Shown here one piece after another: positions 22,881 to 31,093 of a stretch of 64,000 bases of DNA. Both the position numbers and the translations under genes were made by a program. This DNA is from HLUCCA09 sp039822045. Its GTDB lineage: Bacteria > Pseudomonadota > Alphaproteobacteria > Rhodobacterales > Rhodobacteraceae. The notes below the pieces were generated by a model, which worked only from the letters and a program-made list of their open reading frames with translations, was not told the origin of the DNA and did not search any database. Every line of letters starts with the position of its first letter. Position 1 is the first letter of the stretch. Where the stretch lies: the NCBI GenBank assembly GCA_039822045.1, contig JBCBMY010000011.1, positions 156,968 to 220,967 of the forward strand, read 5' to 3'.

Positions 22881-24336
22881 GCATGTGCCACGGCAGAGGC
22901 TGACCGACCGGCTGGAGATCTCGCGCGTGCTCACCGGGCTCTGGCAGGTGGCCGATATCGAGAAGGACGGTTCGACGATCGACCCCGAGCGCGGGGCCGA
23001 TGACCTGGAGCGCTACCGCGCGGCCGGGTTCGACACGTTCGATATGGCCGATCACTATGGCAGCGCCGAGATCATCGCCGGGCGGCTTCTGGCGCGGCAT
23101 AGCGGGGCCGGACGGCCGACGATCTGCACGAAATGGTGCCCCGAGCCCGGGCCGATGACCGACGCGATCGTGCGGCGGGGCGTCGAAGAGCGGCTGGAGC
23201 GGCTTGGCACCGGATCGGTCGACCTGCTGCAGTTCCATTGGTGGAGCTTTGCCCATCCGGCCTGGCTCGATGCGCTCCATGCGCTGGCGCGACTGCGCGA
23301 TGAGGGTCTGATCGGCGAGATAGGCGTGACGAATTTCGACGCCGCGCATCTGGCCCTTGCTGCCGCCGATGGTGTGTCGCTGGTGTCGAACCAGGTCTCG
23401 TTCTCGCTGGTCGACCGGCGCGCCCGCGGCGCCTTGGCCGAGATATGTGCAGCGACCGGGATCCGGCTTTTGGCCTATGGCACGCTCTGCGGGGGCTTTC
23501 TGTCGGAGCGGTGGCTGGGGGCGGCCGAGCCAACCGAAATCTCGGACTGGTCGAAGATGAAATACAAGCGCTTCATCGATGCGGCCGGTGGCTGGGACGC
23601 CTTTCAGGGGATTTTGCGGGCCGCGGATGGCATCGCCCGCAAACATGGGGTGTCGATCCCGAACGTGGCGACAGCCTGGGTGCTGTCAGAGCCGGCGGTT
23701 GCGGGGGTGATCGTCGGGGCTCGGTTGGGGGAACGGGAGCATACGGGCGATAATGCGCGGCTTTTCTCGCTTGTGCTCGATGCCGAAGATCGCGCGGCCC
23801 TCGAGGCGGCGTTCGGCGTCACGAACCCGGTGCCCGGCGATTGCGGAGATGAGTATCGTCGGCCACCCTTCCTGACCGCGTCGGGCGATCTGAGCCACCA
23901 TCTTGACGCCCTGCCCTCGCCCTATGGGGTGATCGAGGATGCGCGCGGCGCGAAGGTGCTGAGCGGCACGGAATGGGAGGAGATCGCGGGCTATGCCCGG
24001 GCCCGGCGCGTAGGCGATCGCATCACCGTGTCGGGGACGACGGCGGTGGCCGGTGCGGGCCGCGCGGTGGCGCCGGATAATGCGGGAGCGCAGGCCACGT
24101 TCATCCTCGACAGGATCCTGGCGGCGCTGGACGCTTTGGGAGCAGGGCCAGAGGACGTGATCCGCACGCGCATCTATCTGACCGACGAGGCGGACACGGC
24201 CGAGGTGGCCAGGGCGCATGGCCGGATCTTTGGCGGTATCCAACCGGCGAACACGCTGGTCATCGTGGCCGCGCTGGTGGGGGATCACCGCGTGGAGATC
24301 GAGGCGGAGGCCGTGCGGGTCGGGTCGCGCCCCTGA
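22873..24336 (+). CDS. Aldo/keto reductase fused to a RidA (YjgF) domain
   Basis: 487 residues. Residues ~1-340 are an aldo/keto reductase with Asp/Tyr in FDMADHYG, Lys in CTKWCP and His in LLQFHWWS, so the full tetrad is present. Residues ~355-487 are a Rid-family domain (RVGDRITVSGTTAVAG, DRILAALDALG, VIRTRIYLTDEAD). Rid proteins hydrolyse reactive enamines and imines from PLP enzymes or amino-acid oxidases. A reductase plus deaminase fusion suggests handling of an imine/ketone made from the compound imported by the LIV-type system. The start overlaps the GntR gene. An in-frame 50-residue extension was rejected. Confidence 0.88.
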   Translation: MAEHVPRQRLTDRLEISRVLTGLWQVADIEKDGSTIDPERGADDLERYRAAGFDTFDMADHYGSAEIIAGRLLARHSGAGRPTICTKWCPEPGPMTDAIVRRGVEERLERLGTGSVDLLQFHWWSFAHPAWLDALHALARLRDEGLIGEIGVTNFDAAHLALAAADGVSLVSNQVSFSLVDRRARGALAEICAATGIRLLAYGTLCGGFLSERWLGAAEPTEISDWSKMKYKRFIDAAGGWDAFQGILRAADGIARKHGVSIPNVATAWVLSEPAVAGVIVGARLGEREHTGDNARLFSLVLDAEDRAALEAAFGVTNPVPGDCGDEYRRPPFLTASGDLSHHLDALPSPYGVIEDARGAKVLSGTEWEEIAGYARARRVGDRITVSGTTAVAGAGRAVAPDNAGAQATFILDRILAALDALGAGPEDVIRTRIYLTDEADTAEVARAHGRIFGGIQPANTLVIVAALVGDHRVEIEAEAVRVGSRP

Positions 24337-24459
24337 CAACAGTCGGGTCTGGCTGGGGTTGCAGTGTGGGACGTGGCGGAAAACCCGTGCGGAATTAACG
24401 CTCTGTTGGAAACCCCTCGCGTACATCAGGCAAACCGCTTGCGACTGAACAGGACGGCG

Positions 24460-25107
24460 ATGACCCTGATCCCAGACCAGCCCGGCGTAGTCGACGCCCT
24501 CAAGCGTGATCGTGAGGCGGCCCGCGCCCTCCTTGGCATGCTGCAATCGGAGGGCCGCCACGGCCATCCCGCCATGGATCATCTGAAGACGCTTGAGGAT
24601 GAGGACCGGCCGACCGACAGCCCGTGGCTTGTTGAGATGGCCGCCATCGCTTTTGAGGCCGGAGTGCGCGTTCATTTCGGCGCCCTTCTGGGCCCGGCGA
24701 TCCCGCAGATCGAGCGCGCGGGGCTGGGTGCATCCGGGATTGAGGGCATGCCCGACAACCTGTTGCGCATTCGTGCGCCCATGCCGTGGGAGCCGAAGAC
24801 CCATGGCGACGTGCCCTACATTGAGGTCGACTGGCGGGTGGCTGTGGCCGCCGCTGGCCGGTGGTATGCAGAGGGGCAATTCACCGTGATGCCGGACGTG
24901 CCGGGTGCCGCGCTCGTTGCCGAACTGGCGGCCCAGGCCAGCGACATGAACAGCGCGCGCGTGGAACTCCTGGGGGACGTTGCGCGCGACGAGGTGATGG
25001 ACTTTGTGGCGGCGCGCGGCAGCTTCCTTGCCCAAGCGATCCCGGAATTTGTCGACCTCGACCGCGAATTCCGCATCTATAGGGAATGTCAGATCGCGAC
25101 GGGCTGA
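24460..25107 (+). CDS. Hypothetical protein, 215 aa
   Basis: A soluble protein of unknown family, rich in Ala, Glu and Trp/Pro motifs (RIRAPMPWEP, PYIEVDWRVAVAAAG, GRWYAEGQFTV). No signal peptide, membrane helix or catalytic motif is seen. The ATG has AGGA 5 bases upstream. A GTG 96 bases earlier gives a longer product whose extra residues look non-coding. It is separated from the fusion gene by ~120 bases. Confidence 0.65.
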   Translation: MTLIPDQPGVVDALKRDREAARALLGMLQSEGRHGHPAMDHLKTLEDEDRPTDSPWLVEMAAIAFEAGVRVHFGALLGPAIPQIERAGLGASGIEGMPDNLLRIRAPMPWEPKTHGDVPYIEVDWRVAVAAAGRWYAEGQFTVMPDVPGAALVAELAAQASDMNSARVELLGDVARDEVMDFVAARGSFLAQAIPEFVDLDREFRIYRECQIATG

Positions 25108-25161
25108 GACCGCTGCGACCGAGCGCACGCCAATGCCGTAAGATCAGCAGGGTCGGAGGGA

Positions 25162-25181
25162 TGGCACGCGGTAGGGTGCCA
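25162..25181. terminator. Short hairpin between convergent genes
   Basis: TGGCAC and GTGCCA arms of 6 bases flank an 8-base loop in the 100-base space between two convergent stops. No T-run follows, so this is a weak terminator candidate. Confidence 0.3.
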
Positions 25182-25207
25182 AGTCCCGGACCCTGGTGGC
25201 GCGAGCG

Positions 25208-25846
25208 CTAGGCCGTCCCGTCGAGCGTGAGATCGGGCGGGAGACTCTCGTCGGTGATGAGCCGTCCGTTCGGCATGTCATTCTGCTCGACCTTAAGCCG
25301 CGCTTCGGCATCGGAAAAGCCCAGGTCAAGCCAGCGGGCCATCAGCCGGCGGGCGCGTTCGGCCTCGGGAACGTCGACGAAGACGGTCAGATCGAACGCC
25401 CCGGCAAGGGCCGACCAAGGGGGACGGTCAAGCAGGAGGTAATTCCCCTCAACCACCAGGATCTCCACCGTTTTGGGGATCATCCGCGCGCCGGCTCGGG
25501 CGATCTCGAGATCCCGGTCGAACTCCGGGATCGCGATCTCTGCCTCTTCGTTGGCGCGCAGGCGCGCGAGCATGTGCACAAAGCCTGGCACGTCGAACGT
25601 GTCGGGAGCACCCTTTCGAGGACGCAAGCCACGCGCGACAAGGATACCGTCGTCGAGATGATAGCCATCCATAGGAAGAACGGCCGCGCGGCCTGGCGCT
25701 ATCTGCTCGATGCGGGCGACGAGGCGATCGGCGGCGGTGGACTTGCCGGACCCGGGCGCACCCGCCAGCCCGACGATGTGACGGTGGCCGACGGGCATTG
25801 CCGCAAGGCGGGCAGCGAGGTCGGAGAGCGCGATCAGGGTTGGCAT
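25208..25846 (-). CDS. P-loop kinase of the uridine/fructose kinase-like group
   Basis: 212 residues. Walker A GAPGSGKST (29-37), then MDGYHLDDG with the substrate/metal Asp-Gly-Tyr-His motif, and a late VVEGNYLLLD Walker-B-like strand. The pattern matches uridine-kinase/pantothenate-kinase-like NTPases found beside sugar transporters in alphaproteobacteria (FrcK-like). The exact substrate is unknown. The start encoding MPTLIALSDLAARL gives a family-like N-terminus. The upstream in-frame extension overlaps the histidine-kinase gene and was rejected. It lies 14 bases after that gene. Confidence 0.8.
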   Translation of the reverse strand: MPTLIALSDLAARLAAMPVGHRHIVGLAGAPGSGKSTAADRLVARIEQIAPGRAAVLPMDGYHLDDGILVARGLRPRKGAPDTFDVPGFVHMLARLRANEEAEIAIPEFDRDLEIARAGARMIPKTVEILVVEGNYLLLDRPPWSALAGAFDLTVFVDVPEAERARRLMARWLDLGFSDAEARLKVEQNDMPNGRLITDESLPPDLTLDGTA

Positions 25847-25860
25847 TGGGGCACCTGGTC

Positions 25861-27441
25861 TTACACGTCGCAGAGCGCCTGGTGCAGATCGGCGAGCGTC
25901 ACAGGCTGGATCAGGACACCGTCGACTTGGGGTCGCGTCTTGGCTGCCCCGTCCGTTTCGGTCAGGCACGCAAGACGCAGGACGTTGAGCTTCGGTTGGA
26001 CGGCCTTCAGGGCAATGACCAGCTCGCAAACCGAGGCGTCGCCGCAGGAGACTTCTCCGAGGATCGCGTGATCGAACGGCGTCTCGGCCGCAAGCCTGAC
26101 AGCCTCATCCAGTGAGGCCGCACGCGCGACGGTGAAGCCCAGAGAGGTAACCTGCGCCGTGAGGGCGCGCGCACCGGCCTGCGCGGCCTCAACCAGCAGG
26201 ACGTTGCCCGAGCACCTGCATGCATCCGCGGCTTCGTCGCCATGTGGGGTATCGGCAGCATCCTTGGCCAAGGGCAAAACGATGCGCACGATGGTCCCTT
26301 CCCCCTCCGACGATTGAACCAGCAGCGTGCCGCCCGATTGGCGCGCGAAGCCCGAGGCCATGGAGAGGCCGAGACCCGAGCCCTGAGCCCGCCCCTTCGT
26401 GGTGAAGAACGGCTCGGTGACGCGGGGAAGGATTTCGGGCGGGATGCCCCGGCCGGAGTCGCGGACCTCGACAACGCCGTAGCGGCCCTCGGTCAGATCG
26501 TGCCCGATGGCCAGCGACGACGAGGGGCCCACGCAAAGGGCACGCGTGGCAATCGAGATCTCCCCCGCGACCTCGGAGGCATCGGCGGCGTTCATAAGGA
26601 TGTTCAGCATGGCAGATTGCAGGAGGTCGTGATCGACATCGGCCCGGAGCGGCTCGGTTGTGAACTGATAGTGGATCTGGAATTTCCTGAGCGACGCGCG
26701 CTGAAACAACTTGAGGGCGTTGGAGGCATCTTCGTTGAGATCGGCAAGCCGTGGGGCGACGGGCGCGCGCTGGGCAAAGCTCAAAAGGTTGCGCGTGAGG
26801 CCGCTTCCGCGATGCACGGCCGCGACGATCTCGTCGATGAGATCGGTCACGTCCACCTCGCGCCGAAGATCGCGGATCAGCTCGACATTGCCCAGAATGA
26901 CAGCGAGCGTGTTGTTAAAATCGTGGGCGACGCCGGCGGTCAATTCGCCCACGGCGACCATTCGGCTTGCTTGAGACAGCTGCATGCTGCGCAGCCGCTC
27001 TTCGGTGACATCGAGCGAGCTGCCAAAGCCACGCACGACATGCCCCCGTTCGTCGAAGATCGGATTGACGAATTCGCGGATGCAGCCAGTGGCGCCATCG
27101 GAGCGGAAGAAGCGGTATTCCATCTCGATCCGCCGCCCCTTCTTGAGATGCTCGTACTCGGCGCGGACCGCTGGAGCATCGTTGGGGTGCATCATCGGCA
27201 GATCGCCCTTCAGGCCGCTGGCACGCTCCATGAACTGCTCCGGGGTCAGGCCGAACATGGCGGCGTGGCGATCGGAGCAGATCTCGACCCGGTCGGTATC
27301 GACGTTGAAGACGAAGTAGCCGAGATCGGCGATGCGCGCGGCCTGCTCCATCAGGGCCTGGCGCGGGACATCGCCCTCGGCCAATAGGTCGAACAGCGCC
27401 TGGTTCGCGCCAGACCCGGTTCTGGAGTTCTCAACGTTCAA
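25861..27441 (-). CDS. PAS-containing hybrid histidine kinase with degenerate receiver
   Basis: 526 residues, no membrane segment, so cytoplasmic. A PAS domain spans ~38-150, with the PAC end at GFGSSLDVTEERLR. The H-box is GVAHDFNNTLAV. HATPase motifs follow: N-box NILMNAADAS, DSGRGIPPE and the G2 SGLGLSMASGFARQ. A C-terminal receiver-like domain (~405-526) lacks the usual chemistry: VLLVEAAQ replaces the acidic pair, HAILGEVS replaces the phospho-Asp strand, and LIQPV replaces the Lys-Pro. It may therefore be a pseudoreceiver. No response-regulator gene is adjacent. Confidence 0.87.
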   Translation of the reverse strand: MNVENSRTGSGANQALFDLLAEGDVPRQALMEQAARIADLGYFVFNVDTDRVEICSDRHAAMFGLTPEQFMERASGLKGDLPMMHPNDAPAVRAEYEHLKKGRRIEMEYRFFRSDGATGCIREFVNPIFDERGHVVRGFGSSLDVTEERLRSMQLSQASRMVAVGELTAGVAHDFNNTLAVILGNVELIRDLRREVDVTDLIDEIVAAVHRGSGLTRNLLSFAQRAPVAPRLADLNEDASNALKLFQRASLRKFQIHYQFTTEPLRADVDHDLLQSAMLNILMNAADASEVAGEISIATRALCVGPSSSLAIGHDLTEGRYGVVEVRDSGRGIPPEILPRVTEPFFTTKGRAQGSGLGLSMASGFARQSGGTLLVQSSEGEGTIVRIVLPLAKDAADTPHGDEAADACRCSGNVLLVEAAQAGARALTAQVTSLGFTVARAASLDEAVRLAAETPFDHAILGEVSCGDASVCELVIALKAVQPKLNVLRLACLTETDGAAKTRPQVDGVLIQPVTLADLHQALCDV

Positions 27442-27565
27442 GTGTCGTTCCTGCTCGCGATCTCGGCCGGCGCGCGGCTGCCGGCCGTTGATCCTAGCTC
27501 ATTTTGTGCCAATGCGCCCCGCCGGCGCAAGGCCGACGGGCACGCACGGTGCCGTTGGCCCGGGT

Positions 27566-28948
27566 TCAGCCGCCGAAGATGCGGCCGAGGGCCCCGTCGA
27601 TGGCGTCGGTCAGTTCGTCGATGTCGCTCTCGGTTGCGATGAGCGCGGGCGACATGCAAAGCGTGTTGTTGAAGCCGGGAACCGAGCGATTGGTGGCGCC
27701 GATGATCACGCCCTGCGCCATGCAATCGGCGACGACAGCCTGGACGGCCTTTTCGTCGGCCGGTTCCTTGGTGGCCCGGTCGGCCACGAGTTCGGCCCCG
27801 CAAAAGAGCCCCTTGCCGCGGATGTCGCCGATGACGGCGTGCTTCTCCATCAGCGCCGAGAGGTTGGCCATCAGGCGCGCGCCCATCTGGATCGTGTTGT
27901 CGAGGAGGCCCTCTTCCTCGATGATCGCCATGTTCTCGATCGCCGCGGCGGGGCCGGCCGTGCAGCCGCCAAACGTGGAGATGTCGCGGAAATAATCCAT
28001 CGGGTCCTCGGGCGCCTGCTTGAACATCTCAAAGACCTCCTCGGTCGCCACCATGCAGGCGATGGCGGCATAGCCCGAGGCAACACCCTTCGCCATGGTC
28101 ACGAAATCGGGCTGCACCCCGTAGTTCTGGTAGCCGAACCAGGTGCCGGTGCGGCCCACACCGCAGACGACTTCGTCGATATGCAGGAGGATATCGTGTT
28201 TGCGGCAGATCTCCTGCACGCGCGGCCAGTAGCCCTCGGGCGGGGCAATCACGCCGCCGCCCGCGGTAACCGGCTCGAGACAGAGCGCGCCGACGGTGTC
28301 TGGGCCTTCCCGCAGGATGACCGCTTCGATCTGGTCGGCGGCCCACTCACCGTAATTCTCGGTCGCGACCTGGGCACGGTATTCCAGGCAGTGCGGCACC
28401 TCGACGAAGCCAGGCGTATAGGGGCCGTATTGGGCGTTTCGCTCGTACTGACCGCCGGCGGACATCGCGGCGATGGTCGAGCCGTGGTAATCGCGCTCGC
28501 GGTAGAGGATCTTGTGCTTCTTGCCGCCATAGCGCTTGTGCGCGATCTGGCGGACCATCTTGAAGGCTTTCTCGTTCGCCTCGGACCCGCTGTTGGTGTA
28601 GTAGACCCGGCTCATCCCCGGCATCTTGTCGATCAGCATTTCGGCAAACCGGGCGCCCGGGATAGAGCCGGCGGATTGCGCGAAATAGTTCATCTGGACG
28701 AGCTGATCGCGCACGGCATTGGCGATGCGCTCGCGCCCGTAACCGACATTCACCGTCCAGACGCCGCCCGACACGGCGTCGAGGTGCTCCTTGCCGTGCT
28801 GGTCCCACACGCGCATGCCGCGGCCCTCGACGATAATGCGTGGGTCCTTCGTCTCGAACGGTTTGTGCTGGATGAGATGGTGCCAGAGATGTGCACGGTC
28901 GGCCTCGATCACGTGGCTGAGGTCGTTCTGCGAGAGATGGGTATTCAT
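27566..28948 (-). CDS. tpa: Taurine:pyruvate aminotransferase
   Basis: A 460-residue class-III PLP aminotransferase. The pyridoxal-Lys is in VTMAKGVAS. The cofactor strand is LLHIDEVVCG, and YYTNSGSEANE is near the N-terminus. The overall pattern (FETKDPRIIVEGRGMRVWD, SVPGFNNTLCMSPALI) fits Tpa, which converts taurine and pyruvate to sulfoacetaldehyde and alanine. The divergent TauABC importer and the nearby Xsc support that over omega-amino-acid or GABA transaminases. It shares a 267-base divergent region with tauA. Confidence 0.85.
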   Translation of the reverse strand: MNTHLSQNDLSHVIEADRAHLWHHLIQHKPFETKDPRIIVEGRGMRVWDQHGKEHLDAVSGGVWTVNVGYGRERIANAVRDQLVQMNYFAQSAGSIPGARFAEMLIDKMPGMSRVYYTNSGSEANEKAFKMVRQIAHKRYGGKKHKILYRERDYHGSTIAAMSAGGQYERNAQYGPYTPGFVEVPHCLEYRAQVATENYGEWAADQIEAVILREGPDTVGALCLEPVTAGGGVIAPPEGYWPRVQEICRKHDILLHIDEVVCGVGRTGTWFGYQNYGVQPDFVTMAKGVASGYAAIACMVATEEVFEMFKQAPEDPMDYFRDISTFGGCTAGPAAAIENMAIIEEEGLLDNTIQMGARLMANLSALMEKHAVIGDIRGKGLFCGAELVADRATKEPADEKAVQAVVADCMAQGVIIGATNRSVPGFNNTLCMSPALIATESDIDELTDAIDGALGRIFGG

Positions 28949-29083
28949 TGGGCAACCTCCGGGTCGAGTGGGCGTGGATGCGGGCCGGCCGGCCGGCGCC
29001 GCAGGGCCAAAACGCCATCCTTATTTCGATGTGCCTCAATCAGGAGCGCTTGAACAGGGCCAAAAGCGACACGCAGAGCCGTT

Positions 29084-29097
29084 TGCAAGCGCTTTCA
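29084..29097. promoter_or_regulatory. LacI-type operator-like palindrome between tpa and tauA
   Basis: TGCAAGCGCTTTCA matches the LacI/GalR-family consensus TGNAANCGNTTNCA, with one unpaired position in the dyad. A second AGCGCTT core lies at 29045-29051. The site is in the shared promoter space of tpa and tauA. No LacI-family gene is in the window, so the regulator is unknown. Confidence 0.4.
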
Positions 29098-29215
29098 CAT
29101 CGAGTTTGCCCTATGGTACGTTTTGGGCCTAGGCAGATGAAAAATCACCGGTCTAGAGTTCGCAGACACTTCCACGGCCCGGCGGAGACCGGGCGCTCCA
29201 CAACAGGGGATGACC

Positions 29216-30220
29216 ATGAAGAAGACCTTGATGACGACCTGCGCGATCGCAGCGGCCCTCGTGGGCACTGTCAAGAGCGCGTCGGCGCTCGATGAGTTGA
29301 CGGTCGCATACTTCCTGGAATGGCCGATGCCGTTCCAGTTCGCCAAGGAAACGGGCATGTACGACGAGGCCCTTGGCATCCCGATCAATTGGGTGTCGTT
29401 CGACACCGGGACGGCGATGTCGGCGGCGATGGCCTCGGGCGACGTGCAGATCGCGGTGAGCCAGGGCGTGCCGCCCTTCGTGGTGGCAGCCTCTGCCGGG
29501 CAGGACCTGCAGATCCTCGACGTCGCCGTGAGCTATGCCGACAACGACAATTGCGTCGTGGCCGAGACGCTTGAGATCGACGCCGAAAGCGCCAGTGAGC
29601 TGGAAGGCAAGAAGGTCGGCGTGCCGATCGGGACGGCTGCGCACTATGGCTTCCTCAGCCAGATGGGCCATTTCGGCGTGGACACGTCCACCATGGAGAT
29701 TGTCGACATGGCGCCGGCCGACGGCGCGGCCGCCTTCGCGCAGGGCAGCCTCGACTTCGTGTGCGGCTGGGGTGGCGCACTGCGCCGGATGCTGGAGCAC
29801 GGCAACGTGCTGCTGACCGGCGACGAGAAGACCGAGCTTGGCATTCTGACCTTCGACGTGACCTCGGCCCCGGCGGAGTTCGTGTCGGAGGAGCCTGACG
29901 TGGTAGCCCAATTCCTGGCCGTTACGGCCGCGGCGAATGACATGTGGAATTCCGGCGCGAACCGCGACGAGATGCTGCCCGTGATCGCCAAGGATGCCGG
30001 CATGGACGAAGACGCCACGGCGGCGACCATCGACACGTTCGCCTTTCCGAGCGCGAGCGATCAGCTTGAGACCTGGCTCTCGGGCAACGTGCAAGACCAC
30101 ATGGACGGCGTAGCCGGCGTGTTCGTGGGCGCGGGCTCGATGGAGACCAAGCTCGAAAGCTACGATGACCGGGTGAATACCGGGCCGCTTGAAGCCGCCG
30201 TCGCCGCTGGCGACAGCTGA
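29216..30220 (+). CDS. tauA: Taurine ABC transporter periplasmic binding protein
   Basis: 334 residues. Signal peptide MKKTLMTTCAIAAALVG...SASA, then a two-lobe NMT1/TauA-like fold (DELTVAYFLEWPMPFQFAKE, VGVPIGTAAHYGFL). The start was placed at the second ATG because an AGGGG purine run lies 7 bases before it and only 1 base before the first. It is the first gene of the tauABC operon. A hairpin follows the stop, which commonly protects the abundant binding-protein message. Taurine is inferred from the Tpa/Xsc context. Confidence 0.85.
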   Translation: MKKTLMTTCAIAAALVGTVKSASALDELTVAYFLEWPMPFQFAKETGMYDEALGIPINWVSFDTGTAMSAAMASGDVQIAVSQGVPPFVVAASAGQDLQILDVAVSYADNDNCVVAETLEIDAESASELEGKKVGVPIGTAAHYGFLSQMGHFGVDTSTMEIVDMAPADGAAAFAQGSLDFVCGWGGALRRMLEHGNVLLTGDEKTELGILTFDVTSAPAEFVSEEPDVVAQFLAVTAAANDMWNSGANRDEMLPVIAKDAGMDEDATAATIDTFAFPSASDQLETWLSGNVQDHMDGVAGVFVGAGSMETKLESYDDRVNTGPLEAAVAAGDS

Positions 30221-30236
30221 GCCTGACCAGACTTCG

Positions 30237-30261
30237 GAGCGGCCCCCAAGCGGGGCCGCTC
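30237..30261 (+). terminator. Hairpin between tauA and tauB
   Basis: Perfect 10-base arms (GAGCGGCCCC and GGGGCCGCTC) with a 5-base loop sit in the 66-base tauA-tauB gap. No T-run follows, so it is more likely an attenuating or 3'-stabilising stem, keeping the binding protein in excess over the membrane parts. Confidence 0.55.
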
Positions 30262-30286
30262 GCACTTTACAGAAAGGCCCGCGCCC

Positions 30287-31093
30287 ATGTCGGACCTCAC
30301 GATCTCCAACCTTTCGATGCGCTTTGACTTGCCCGATGGCAGTTGGGTTCAGGCCTTGAAGGACATCAACCTGACGATTTCGGAGGGGGAGATCATGTCT
30401 GTCCTCGGGCCGTCGGGCTGTGGGAAGACGACCCTTCTCAACATCATTGCCGGGTTTCTCGCCCCAACCTCGGGGACGGTGGAAATCAATGGCCATGAAG
30501 TGACGGGCCCCGCCGCCGAGCGGGGCATGGTTTTTCAGAAAGGCGCGCTGTTTGAATGGATGAGCGTGCGCGAGAACGTGGATTTCGGGCCTCGGATGAA
30601 GAGCATGCCGAAGGCCGAGCGGGATCGGATCTCGGATCACCTGCTTGAAACGGTGGGCCTGCAGGACTTCAAGGAGAAGGCCGTCTACGAGCTGTCGGGC
30701 GGGATGCAGCAGCGGGTCGCGCTGGCGCGGTGCCTGGCCAACGACCCTGACGTGATCCTGATGGATGAGCCCTTGGGCGCGCTAGACGCGCTGACACGGG
30801 AAAAGATGCAGGGCCTCGTGCTGAAGCTTTGGAAGGAGACAGGCAAGACCGTGATCCTGATCACCCATTCGGTGGAGGAGGCCCTGTTGCTTGGCGAGCG
30901 GCTCTTGGTGATGGCGCCAAGGCCTGGACGCATCCACCGGGAATATGAGCTGCCCTTTGCAGACCGTGGCGTGAATGCGGACCTGCGCGAAGTGAAGAAG
31001 TCGGACGGCTTCTCGGAGACCCGGGAGGAGATCCTGTCGATGATCTGGGAAATGGAAGAGGAGATCATGGGTCGCACGGAGGCGGCACAATGA
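30287..31093 (+). CDS. tauB: Taurine ABC transporter ATPase
   Basis: 268 residues. Walker A GPSGCGKTT, signature LSGGMQQRVALARCL, Walker B VILMDEPLGALD and the H-loop ITHSVEEALLLGERLLVM, as in NrtD/SsuB/TauB ATPases. It overlaps tauC by ATGA. Confidence 0.9.
   Translation: MSDLTISNLSMRFDLPDGSWVQALKDINLTISEGEIMSVLGPSGCGKTTLLNIIAGFLAPTSGTVEINGHEVTGPAAERGMVFQKGALFEWMSVRENVDFGPRMKSMPKAERDRISDHLLETVGLQDFKEKAVYELSGGMQQRVALARCLANDPDVILMDEPLGALDALTREKMQGLVLKLWKETGKTVILITHSVEEALLLGERLLVMAPRPGRIHREYELPFADRGVNADLREVKKSDGFSETREEILSMIWEMEEEIMGRTEAAQ

Noticed and set aside
23686..25128. 480-aa minus-strand frame
   Set aside because: It spans two + strand genes including the fusion gene and has shadow-like composition.
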